DNA from: Alphaproteobacteria bacterium
GTDB lineage: Bacteria; Pseudomonadota; Alphaproteobacteria; ATCC43930; CGMCC-115725
Reading direction: 5' to 3'
Assembly: GCA_017353855.1 (NCBI GenBank)
Contig: JAFMSA010000342.1
Coordinates: forward strand, 1 to 5,359
DNA: 5,359 nt
How positions within the stretch are numbered: the first letter of the stretch is position 1; each line of letters begins with the position of its first letter. The translations under genes were made by a program, and so were the position numbers. Below are positions 1 to 5,312 of the stretch, piece by piece. Under the pieces are notes generated by a model. The model ran no database searches. It saw nothing but the letters and a program-made list of their open reading frames with translations, and had not been told where the DNA came from.

Positions 1-1700
1 TATTCGCCGATCCGAAAAGCGTCGTCGATGAGATAGAACATGCCGGCGATCACATCGCGAACGAACGTCTGCGCGCCGAAGCCGACCGCCACGCCGACGA
101 CACCAGCTCCGGCGATCAGTGGTCCGATCTGGACTCCCATTGCTGCCAATGCCATCAGCAGCGCGACGGTGATGACCACGACGAACAGGATATTGCGAAA
201 GATCGGCAGCAGCGTGCGCAATCGGGCCCGTCGCCGCGCCTCATCGGTGTTCGCCTGGCCGAGTACTGCGGCGTCGGCGAGCTTGCGGTCGATGGCCGCT
301 TTCGTCGTATGCCAGACGACGTCGGCGACGAGCAGGATAACGACGGCGCTCAACACGCCGTGGGCGACCCGGGCGAGCAAAGTGTCCTGCCCGACGAGGT
401 GAACCATGTTCATTCCAAAACCCCAGGCGACCACCGCAACCGCGCCGATGATCAGCAGGGCGCGCATCCCGCGTCTGAAGCAGACGGAGATGTGGCCGGG
501 TGGACCAGCAGCTGTTCCGCCGACCGCGGAAGGGCGAAGCAGATGCTCGATCGCGCGCCCGGTAGCGTTGATCGCAAGCGGCAGGGCGATGATCACGAGC
601 AGCAGCCAGAAGCTCGGCATGGCTCGCAGCACCCAGAGCACCCACAACAATACGATACCGACCGACAGCAAGGTATTGCGGGCGCCGCGGCCGAGATGAT
701 GGAGATGATGAGGAGCGGGTGACGGCGTCGCTGCACTCTCGTTCGGCGCGACGGGTCGGCGCCACACCGCTTCCAGCGCAACCGCAAGGAGAACAAGCCC
801 GAAGGCGTAGGCCACAATTTGGCGTCCCTCGAGCGAGTAGCCGAGAGTACCGACGAGCCCGACAAGCACCCAACCGAAAGCAAACCAACCGACGAACGCC
901 GTTATTCGCCGGCACCAGAAGCGGGCGGCCGCCGGATTCATCGGGATGATGCGAAATAGCTCGTGATCAGGAGCCAATAACAGGCGGCTGAAGATGTACG
1001 CGACGCGCGTGACGAGAAAGGCGAGCAGATAGCCGAGAAGCATCTCGCGAAAAAGGGGCGCCCAATCGAACACGAGGAAGGGCCCGATGCTGCCGAGGGC
1101 AAAGGCCACGACAAAGCCTACGGCAACGCCGAAGCGCTCGGCGATCACACGCAGGCGCTGTTGCACAGTCTCCATCGGAAGAGTGTCTAGGTGCCGGCGC
1201 ATCTTCCCGGTCGCCTGTCGAAACAGCCCCTCGAGGCCAAAGCCCAAACCCACGAACAGAGCGAGGTGCAGCAGGATTTTGAGCCTCCCGCGATTACCGA
1301 GATCCATGCTGACGCGGGCGGCGCCGCGTCGGAACTGGTTGGGCAGATCGGGGAGCGTCGCGGCGAGAGTTACGATGTGCTCGCGGATCGCGCCGATGCG
1401 GACATTGAAATAGTGCGAGACCGAGCCGTTCGCGGTTTCCTGCGAGGATCCGGCCGCGTTTTTTGCTTCGCGGCCTTGCTTTTCGAGCCATTCCTGAACC
1501 CCCCGATCAGCGAGCAACGCCAACAGCTCATGGATCTTTGTTGGTGTCGCCTCTGCACTTGTGGACGGCGCTGCCTGGCCTTCCGCTTGCTGCGCCGCGA
1601 ATGCGCCGGACGGCAGCGCCGCCGAAAAGACGATGATTGCCGCCAGCCAGATCGCCGCAGCCCATCCCTCCGTGCCGATGATCGGGTTACGCTTGTGCAT
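1..1700 (-). CDS. Large MscS-family mechanosensitive channel, 3' end cut off by window edge
   Basis: An uninterrupted frame of 566 codons runs from ATG at 1700 to the left edge; the C-terminus is missing. Residues 1-35 form a signal peptide (basic start, hydrophobic core, AFA|AQ cleavage site). Residues 36-135 are a polar, probably periplasmic domain. About ten hydrophobic segments follow (near 140-160, 187-211, 217-240, 264-287, 294-312, 342-378, 411-430, 445-465, 501-522). The Gly/Ala-rich pore helix lies at 525-553, with AGAGVVGVAVGFGAQ then FVRDVIAG, the hallmark of MscS TM3. The many added helices suggest a YbiO/YnaI-like large paralogue rather than compact MscS. The family sits in the inner membrane and opens under tension to release ions and solutes during hypo-osmotic shock. 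The cytoplasmic beta domain should follow beyond the edge. The start is supported by GGGAGGG seven bases upstream. Family assignment is secure; the exact subfamily is inferred. Confidence 0.93.
   Translation of the reverse strand, partial: MHKRNPIIGTEGWAAAIWLAAIIVFSAALPSGAFAAQQAEGQAAPSTSAEATPTKIHELLALLADRGVQEWLEKQGREAKNAAGSSQETANGSVSHYFNVRIGAIREHIVTLAATLPDLPNQFRRGAARVSMDLGNRGRLKILLHLALFVGLGFGLEGLFRQATGKMRRHLDTLPMETVQQRLRVIAERFGVAVGFVVAFALGSIGPFLVFDWAPLFREMLLGYLLAFLVTRVAYIFSRLLLAPDHELFRIIPMNPAAARFWCRRITAFVGWFAFGWVLVGLVGTLGYSLEGRQIVAYAFGLVLLAVALEAVWRRPVAPNESAATPSPAPHHLHHLGRGARNTLLSVGIVLLWVLWVLRAMPSFWLLLVIIALPLAINATGRAIEHLLRPSAVGGTAAGPPGHISVCFRRGMRALLIIGAVAVVAWGFGMNMVHLVGQDTLLARVAHGVLSAVVILLVADVVWHTTKAAIDRKLADAAVLGQANTDEARRRARLRTLLPIFRNILFVVVITVALLMALAAMGVQIGPLIAGAGVVGVAVGFGAQTFVRDVIAGMFYLIDDAFRIGE
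693..710 (-). repeat. Nine-base tandem duplication coding HHLHHL in the channel gene
   Basis: CATCATCTC occurs twice in tandem on the minus strand, coding His331-His332-Leu333-His334-His335-Leu336, in the polar loop between hydrophobic segments of the MscS-family protein. The frame is kept. It looks like a recent in-frame duplication. Confidence 0.7.
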
Positions 1701-1707
1701 CTTGATG

Positions 1708-1714
1708 CCCTCCC
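1708..1714 (-). promoter_or_regulatory. Strong ribosome binding site of the MscS-family gene
   Basis: On the minus strand GGGAGGG lies seven bases before the ATG at 1700. It fixes that start: an ATG at 1716 is out of frame, and the signal peptide begins directly at 1700. Confidence 0.8.
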
Positions 1715-1770
1715 ATACCGACTTGCGCGATCGAGTCCGGCGGGGGTTTTGTGGCCGGTTCGGCGACTTC

Positions 1771-1825
1771 GTCTATACGTCGGTTCGCTCAGAGAAAGCG
1801 TTGCACCTGAGTCTAATACGTCGGT
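1771..1825. repeat. Pair of short direct repeats, 40 bases apart
   Basis: GTCTATACGTCGGT (1771-1784) and GTCTAATACGTCGGT (1811-1825) are identical apart from one extra A. They overlap the 3' end of the 47-codon frame and lie in the leader of the channel gene. They could be a small duplication or a pair of binding sites; the sequence does not decide. Confidence 0.5.
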
Positions 1826-1916
1826 CAGCCGGGGCCAAATCCTCTGACGCCTGCTCAATGTCCCCAGGGTTCGTCCACTCGGGGCGGTCCTTCGCCCGAT
1901 CGTCCTTGGCGCTCAT
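1773..1916 (-). CDS. Possible small polar protein, 47 codons, upstream of the channel gene
   Basis: ATG at 1916 to TAG at 1775-1773, ending 72 bases before the start of the MscS-family gene on the same strand. The product begins MSAKDDRAKDRPEWTNPGDI and is very polar, with no membrane segment or signal peptide. The first 30 or so codons mostly end in G or C, as real genes do here; the last 17 do so less. There is no clear Shine-Dalgarno before the ATG, and the preceding codon is a possible GTG start. The 3' end lies on two near-copies of a 14-15 base sequence, and the second copy supplies the stop, so the C-terminus may have been altered by a duplication. I do not recognise the family. It could be a real small protein, a truncated one, or chance. 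Confidence 0.3.
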   Translation of the reverse strand: MSAKDDRAKDRPEWTNPGDIEQASEDLAPADRRIRLRCNAFSERTDV

Positions 1917-2148
1917 CACAGTACTTTTGCCAGTGGCGCCCTTGGATCAGCGCCGTACTCCACCATCGCCTTCGACCAGTTCGTACTGGGGGGCCGATTT
2001 AGACTGGTCACCCGATCCAAAAATTCACGCCGCGAACGTCGTCGAACAGAACCGCTAGGTGTCTCCTCGGGCCAGGATTGACGAGCGGAGTATGTGGCGC
2101 TTCAGATCATTGGGATATTTGTGCTTCCCTTTGCGACAGACCCCTGAT

Positions 2149-2206
2149 GGGAATCATTCCCGTTCATTTGGATGCCATGGGAGTCGCACGATTGAGGCTG
2201 ATTCCC
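2149..2206. repeat. Palindrome with a matching distal inverted copy
   Basis: GGGAAT-C-ATTCCC (2149-2161) is a 13-base palindrome. GGGAATCA (2149-2156) is also matched by TGATTCCC at 2199-2206, so the left arm has two possible partners. No neighbouring gene shows what it serves. It could be a protein binding site or the eroded end of a mobile element. Confidence 0.4.
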
Positions 2207-2291
2207 TTCATCCCGTGGCCGACTGGTCATCACGGGTGGCGCGTGCGAGTCCAGCGTGGCAAGGTTAGGCTCCTTCACTGGTCCTTTTCTG

Positions 2292-2347
2292 ACCTGTCGC
2301 TTTCCGCCGAACTTCCGGGGGCGCTTTCCTCGTTGCGCTCGACAGGT
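2292..2347. repeat. Eight-base inverted repeat with a 40-base spacer
   Basis: ACCTGTCG (2292-2299) and CGACAGGT (2340-2347) are exact reverse complements. No T-run follows, so this is not a standard terminator. An eight-base match over such a spacing could be chance. Confidence 0.25.
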
Positions 2348-2372
2348 TGGCGCTCGCTGTCCCGCTCACGGC

Positions 2373-2411
2373 AGTTTTAGATGTCTATAACTTTAGATAT
2401 ACAACGTGAAG
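2373..2411. promoter_or_regulatory. AT-rich patch with a repeated TTTAGAT word, possible promoter region
   Basis: In otherwise GC-rich DNA this run of about 39 bases is mostly A/T. It contains TTTAGAT twice (2376-2382 and 2392-2398) and TATAAC (2386-2391), which could serve as a -10 box. I see no good -35 partner, and the nearest gene start downstream is about 200 bases away, so the regulatory reading is only a suggestion. Confidence 0.25.
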
Positions 2412-2539
2412 TTGCTCGGTAAGCCGCTCTGAGACTCACAGGCAGACCCTCCCGGCGGTTTTTGTATTGGCGGGCGGGCTCTCAGGCACCGAGGAGCCTA
2501 CCGGACCTCCGCTCCACCCAAACAGTCTATTTTCGCCGC

Positions 2540-2565
2540 GGAACCCCAACAGGTATCGGGGTGTT
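2540..2565 (+). promoter_or_regulatory. EcfG-type (general stress response) promoter of the 58-codon gene
   Basis: GGAAC at 2540-2544 is followed after 17 bases by TGTT at 2562-2565. The known consensus for the alphaproteobacterial general stress sigma factor EcfG is GGAAC, 16-17 bases, then CGTT, so only the first base of the -10 element differs. Transcription would begin near 2572 and leave a leader of about 30 bases before the GTG at 2602. The elements sit in an imperfect palindrome (GGAAC...GTTCC, 2540-2567), so the opposite strand also carries GGAAC-N17-GGTT, but no gene follows closely on that side. The match is seen in sequence; actual use is inferred. Confidence 0.55.
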
Positions 2566-2589
2566 CCGATAAGGGACCGTCCGCGCTTC

Positions 2590-2597
2590 GGAGAGAG
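2590..2597 (+). promoter_or_regulatory. Ribosome binding site deciding the GTG start at 2602
   Basis: GGAGAGAG lies just upstream of GTG 2602, with the GGAGAG core six bases away. The open frame reaches back to a TTG at 2467, but its upstream part is unlike coding sequence and contains the promoter, so 2602 is the preferred start. Confidence 0.55.
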
Positions 2598-2601
2598 TCG
2601 C

Positions 2602-2778
2602 GTGCGCGATGCTAATTACCTGCGAGAGCAGGCGAAGAGATGCCGCGCCCTCGCGAAAACAGCGGTTGAGCCGGACCTGATTGAGCAATTGAGGCTGTGG
2701 TCGGTCGAACTGGCTGACGAAGCTGACGCGGTGGAGTGGCAAGACGCCGAGAACGAAGAGACCGGCAATTCGAGCTAG
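2602..2778 (+). CDS. Small charged helical protein (58 aa), putative stress-regulated
   Basis: GTG 2602 to TAG 2776-2778. The product begins VRDANYLREQAKRCRALAKT and continues with ...LIEQLRLWSVELADEADAVEW and an acidic tail. It is soluble, rich in Arg, Glu and Ala, and predicted to form two amphipathic helices around a break near VEPDL. There is no signal peptide or membrane segment. From memory, short proteins starting RDADYLREQA-RCR-LA are common, unnamed genes in Bradyrhizobium and relatives, often in many paralogues; no biochemical role is known to me. The start is chosen for its Shine-Dalgarno (2590-2597) and for the EcfG-like promoter just upstream, which suggests expression under general stress. 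It stands alone on the plus strand. A longer product from TTG 2467 is possible but unlikely. The gene call is fairly sure; function is unknown. Confidence 0.7.
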   Translation: MRDANYLREQAKRCRALAKTAVEPDLIEQLRLWSVELADEADAVEWQDAENEETGNSS

Positions 2779-2782
2779 CCGA

Positions 2783-2804
2783 GCCGCACGGTTGGCGGTG
2801 CGGC
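2783..2804 (+). terminator. Hairpin just after the 58-codon gene, possible terminator
   Basis: GCCGCAC (2783-2789) and GTGCGGC (2798-2804) form a perfect 7-bp GC-rich stem with an 8-base loop, five bases after the stop codon. No T-run follows, so it is not a classic intrinsic terminator; it may stabilise the 3' end or work with Rho. Confidence 0.4.
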
Positions 2805-2877
2805 CGCGTCGGGTAAGTTCTTAGGCCGTTCAGGCCCTTAACCTGCGCCTTTTCATCAGCCCGCGAGCCAGCGGCAG

Positions 2878-3066
2878 CTACCCCCCTTCCCCCGTCCCTA
2901 CCGGGTCAGGCACGCGCACCACGGACAGTGCCGCTTCGCCGTATGATAACAGCGTTACTGTAAACGAGGTGCCGTCCGCGCACAGGCACTCACCGACCCA
3001 GGGTCGCACTCGCGGCAACTCGTCCACGCAGGTCGCCGCGATTTCGAAGGCGAGCCGCGATCTCAT
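2878..3066 (-). CDS. Possible small protein of unknown function, 62 aa
   Basis: ATG at 3066 to TAG at 2880-2878, preceded by GGAG nine bases upstream. The product starts MRSRLAFEIAATCVDELPRV, continues with WVGECLCADGTSFTVTLLSY and ends in a Gly-rich tail. Alternating hydrophobic residues suggest beta strands; there are three Cys (one near residue 13, then a CLC pair), with no membrane segment and no signal peptide. About the first 35 codons mostly end in G or C, which supports coding; the last third is less biased. I do not recognise the family. It has no operon partner: it converges with the 58-codon gene about 100 bases away. It may be a real orphan gene, the N-terminal remnant of a longer one, or chance. 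Confidence 0.4.
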   Translation of the reverse strand: MRSRLAFEIAATCVDELPRVRPWVGECLCADGTSFTVTLLSYGEAALSVVRVPDPVGTGEGG

Positions 3067-3253
3067 TCGCGTCGGCTCCGAGTTAGCTGTTCGTTAGGAT
3101 GCGACCGAGCCCTCGACGGGCCCGTATCGCTTCCTCGGCAAGATTCGGGCCGGGAGACTAGTCGCGGTTCGGCGCCCCCGTTTCGCCCGACGGGATCTCG
3201 GGCATGATCTCCGCCCGGCGGCGACAGCGGCAAGCGGATTTGGTATTCACTTA

Positions 3254-3329
3254 GGCTGCCCCCGGAACAGGGCCGGGTCACATGCGCCGGGGGAGGCCCT
3301 CAACGCGAATCACGTATCGGGCCCTCCCC
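3254..3329. repeat. Two overlapping GC-rich hairpins that share an arm
   Basis: Arm A (3254-3265, GGCTGCCCCCGG) pairs with arm B (3287-3298, CCGGGGGAGGCC): seven continuous pairs, two mismatches, then three more. Arm B shifted by a few bases (3290-3299) also pairs with arm C (3319-3329, GGGCCCTCCCC) in ten pairs around one bulged C. The two stems cannot form together, as in attenuators and riboswitches, but no T-run or adjacent gene start confirms such a role. Confidence 0.4.
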
Positions 3330-3674
3330 AGCCCCCCTCGGCTCGGCGGGCAACGCAGAGACGATGCGGCTTCGCTTAAGAGATGCTGAACCCGGGTACC
3401 GGATCATCGCCTTCTCGCGTCCTGGTATGCGCAAATGCATCGGCGTTGTGAAGTGGTTCGGCGATTCCGCCGCCTGACCGACGAGGTGGTAGCGAGCGCC
3501 GCGAATTGGCGCAACCTGAGCACCGCGAGTTTGACCTGTCGGGCCTGCGCCTGGCGGCATGCGCGGATACCTGAACCAGATCGTCCGACCTCGTGACGTT
3601 TCTGCTCAAGACTTGGGACGCCCGGGGCTCCAGGAACCGGGTCAGGTCCTCGAGGGCATGCGGATTGAGCAGCG
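3330..3674. other. Stretch without a recognisable gene, between the hairpins and the TPR remnant
   Basis: Several minus-strand frames are open here, in particular one of 77 codons (3376-3609), but they overlap in all frames, are rich in Arg, Ser and Pro as expected of out-of-frame GC-rich DNA, and lack ribosome binding sites. On the minus strand it is the downstream continuation of the TPR pseudogene and may hold further eroded sequence from it, but no segment after about 3675 aligns with what I know of that family. Confidence 0.5.
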
Positions 3675-3975
3675 AAGCTCTGGGTTTAGCTTTAGCGGGT
3701 TATCAATCAATGCGGCAGAATCGAGGTCCACGCCAAAATAACGGAAGACGTATCCAAATCGCTAAGAACACCCGGGTCGTTGCTGGCGACCGGGAGCGCA
3801 CGCGTGGCGACATCGATACCCTCGTGGCGGTCGGCTGCTGGATCCTTGGTCCACCCACTGATGTGCAGGAGATTTAGCAAACTGCCGCCAAACCGAGAGC
3901 GGGGCCGTAGCGTGGATGCATTCAACAGCCTGCCAGAGCACGCCAACTGCCTCCTCGACCGATCGGCAGATTTCA
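3675..3975 (-). pseudogene. Frameshifted remnant of a TPR-repeat protein (adenylate-cyclase/TPR type)
   Basis: Four consecutive minus-strand pieces, in changing frames, read as one TPR domain: RSVEEAVGVLWQAVE (about 3921-3965), MHPRYGPALGLAAVC then a stop (3874-3921), ISGWTKDPAADRHEGIDVAT and RALPVASNDPGVLSDL (3755-3862), and GYVFRYFGVDLDSAALIDNP followed by LKLNPEL (3675-3755). Joined, they follow the pattern ALxLDPRYGPALALAA...GW..DPEADRREGI.LARRAL..APNDPxVL...YVLAYFGEDIDAALALIDRALxLNP, which I know from the C-terminal TPR regions of cyclase-domain and winged-helix TPR proteins common in Bradyrhizobium-like bacteria. At least three frameshifts and an in-frame stop show it is dead. The catalytic or DNA-binding N-terminal part is not visible upstream, nor the usual C-terminus downstream. 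The TPR identity is a motif reading from memory, without a database search; the parent family is inferred. Confidence 0.65.
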
Positions 3976-4607
3976 GCGGCGATTATCCCGGCGGCGCTGA
4001 CCGCAACTATGTCCCAGATCGAAGTGGTCTGCAATCTCGTGCGTGACTGATGGGCGAACTCCGCAAGCAACATGAAAAAATCTGCCGGACAGACCCAAAG
4101 GATCGGAGCCAGAGACGTGAATGCCCATATGGATATCACTTAGACGGCCTCCAGCACTGGGTGGTCGGCAGTGACCGCGAGACATGATCGGGTAACACCG
4201 GGCTTATCCGCATAACGCATTTGAGCTTCGTGCCGCATGAGCAACCCGAGCAATGGATAAGCGAATTTGATTTATCGCCGCGGACGGTTGAGGATCCTGG
4301 CTACGGGCTCCGAACAGTGTGTTTGCGATCCGGACCCTCCCCCGCACATAACTGTATCTCGTGCGCAGTGTGTGACCACATTGGCGAACGGCTTCCCTAT
4401 TGGTCCGAGGATATCGGCGGGCAATGCGTCAGGAACATTTCACACCGATGCACGTCTGTCGTGGCTTTGAGGGTGAAAGCCAAGGCGTGCGCGAGTGGAA
4501 CGCTCGACACGGTGCCGCGGGCGCCGCTGGGTCGCTGCAAAAGCGGCATTCGGCTCGAGCGGCGGCGCGTTCTTCAGTGCCAATGCGGCGTGCGGAGGTC
4601 AACCGGC
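3976..4607. other. Non-coding or decayed stretch downstream of kdpE
   Basis: No frame here carries a recognisable motif or ribosome binding site. A 162-codon plus-strand frame (4221-4709) runs into the antisense of kdpE and looks random. The minus-strand frame upstream of the TPR remnant (about 3976-4139) has hydrophobic runs but no match I can name; it may be the eroded N-terminal part of that pseudogene. I looked for an intrinsic terminator after the kdpE stop and found no stem followed by T residues. Confidence 0.55.
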
Positions 4608-5312
4608 TCAAACGCGTTGATCGGGAGGCAGCTGCAGACGATACCCGACACCGAGCTCGGTCAGAATGTGGGTCGGGCGCGTCGGGTCCGGCTCGAGCTT
4701 CTGGCGTAAACCTCGGATGAAGACCCGCAGATACTGAACTTCATCCTGTTGGGCGGGCCCCCAAATTTCGCGAAGCAGCTGACGATGGGTCAGCACCTTG
4801 CCGGCATGCAAGACAAGATGACGTAACAGGTCGAATTCCTTAGGTGACAGTTTGACATCTTGGCCACCACGGGTGACGTGACGACGCACGAGATCGACCG
4901 TAAGCTCGCCCGAGCTGAAGACGGGCAGCTCCCCTTGCGCCTGAAAGGCATGGCGCAGAGCAGCGCGCAATCGCGCCATTAATTCGTCCACGCCAAACGG
5001 CTTACTGACGTAGTCGTCGGCGCCGAGGTCAAGCGCCTCGACCTTCGACCGCTCGTCGTGGCGCGCCGACAGGACCAGTATCGGTGCCATCGATATCCTG
5101 CGGATCTCTGGGATCAGTGCGAGCCCGTTCCTGTCCGGAAGACCCAGGTCGAGGATTACGAGATCGGGCTTTTCGGCTGAAAGGGACCGCATCGCGCCAG
5201 CCGCATCTTCCGCCTCGAGGATGCGGTAGCCGGAAGCGGTTAGGCTGGTGCGCAGAAAGCGCCGGATCGGCGGCTCGTCGTCGACGACCAGGACAGTATC
5301 GGTTTTAGCCAT
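4608..5312 (-). CDS. kdpE: KdpE, OmpR-family response regulator of the Kdp potassium system
   Basis: A complete 234-residue protein, the usual KdpE length. Residues 1-120 form the receiver domain: acidic pair Asp11-Asp12 in VLVVDDEP, phospho-acceptor Asp55 in LVILDLGLPD, Ser82 in VLSAR, and Lys104 in YVSKPF. Residues 130-228 form the winged-helix DNA-binding domain, with LSPKEFDLLRHLVLHAGKVL, a recognition region around EVQYLRVFIRGLRQKLE, and the closing ELGVGYRL wing. In characterised bacteria the sensor kinase KdpD phosphorylates KdpE, which then activates transcription of the kdpFABC K+-transporting ATPase when K+ is scarce or osmolarity rises. The start is set by AGGTGG nine bases upstream and by the overlap with kdpD, which implies translational coupling. 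All key residues are present. It appears to be the last gene of its operon; the sequence beyond its stop is gene-poor. Confidence 0.95.
   Translation of the reverse strand: MAKTDTVLVVDDEPPIRRFLRTSLTASGYRILEAEDAAGAMRSLSAEKPDLVILDLGLPDRNGLALIPEIRRISMAPILVLSARHDERSKVEALDLGADDYVSKPFGVDELMARLRAALRHAFQAQGELPVFSSGELTVDLVRRHVTRGGQDVKLSPKEFDLLRHLVLHAGKVLTHRQLLREIWGPAQQDEVQYLRVFIRGLRQKLEPDPTRPTHILTELGVGYRLQLPPDQRV

Larger units (their letters stand above)
1917..2466. other. Gene-poor stretch without recognisable coding sequence
   Basis: All six frames were examined. The frames open here (plus strand around 2059-2380, minus-strand fragments around 1920-2140) are short, overlap one another, have no ribosome binding site and show no family motif. 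The stretch holds a 13-base palindrome, two inverted repeats and an AT-rich patch, listed separately. Conserved transposase motifs and convincing insertion-sequence ends were looked for and not found. Confidence 0.6.

Noticed and set aside
1191..1847. 218-codon plus-strand open frame
   Set aside because: It is largely antisense to the clearly coding MscS-family gene; long shadow frames are expected opposite GC-rich genes.
2199..2220. Possible insertion-sequence end around GATTGAGGCTGATTCCC
   Set aside because: No paired terminal repeat at a plausible distance, no target-site duplication and no transposase motif could be found.
2059..2380. Overlapping plus-strand frames of 69 and 100 codons
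   Set aside because: They compete in two frames over palindromes and the AT-rich patch, lack ribosome binding sites and show no family features.
2415..2466. Possible intrinsic terminator ending in GGCGGTTTTTG
   Set aside because: The T-run is present, but the only stem I can pair with it (CCGC/GCGG) is four base pairs over a long loop, and no gene ends just upstream.
3427..3477. Plus-strand 16-residue frame containing GVVKWF, resembling the start of a cold-shock protein
   Set aside because: It stops after 16 residues, and neither it nor the following sequence has the conserved GFGFI and VFVH motifs; most likely chance.
3762..4139. 125-codon minus-strand open frame with hydrophobic stretches
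   Set aside because: Only its middle part (RSVEEAVGVLWQAVE) belongs to the TPR remnant; the rest is out of frame relative to that gene, so it is not an intact protein.
4221..4709. 162-codon plus-strand open frame
   Set aside because: Its last 100 bases are antisense to kdpE, it has no ribosome binding site and no recognisable motif, and its composition fits an out-of-frame reading of GC-rich DNA.
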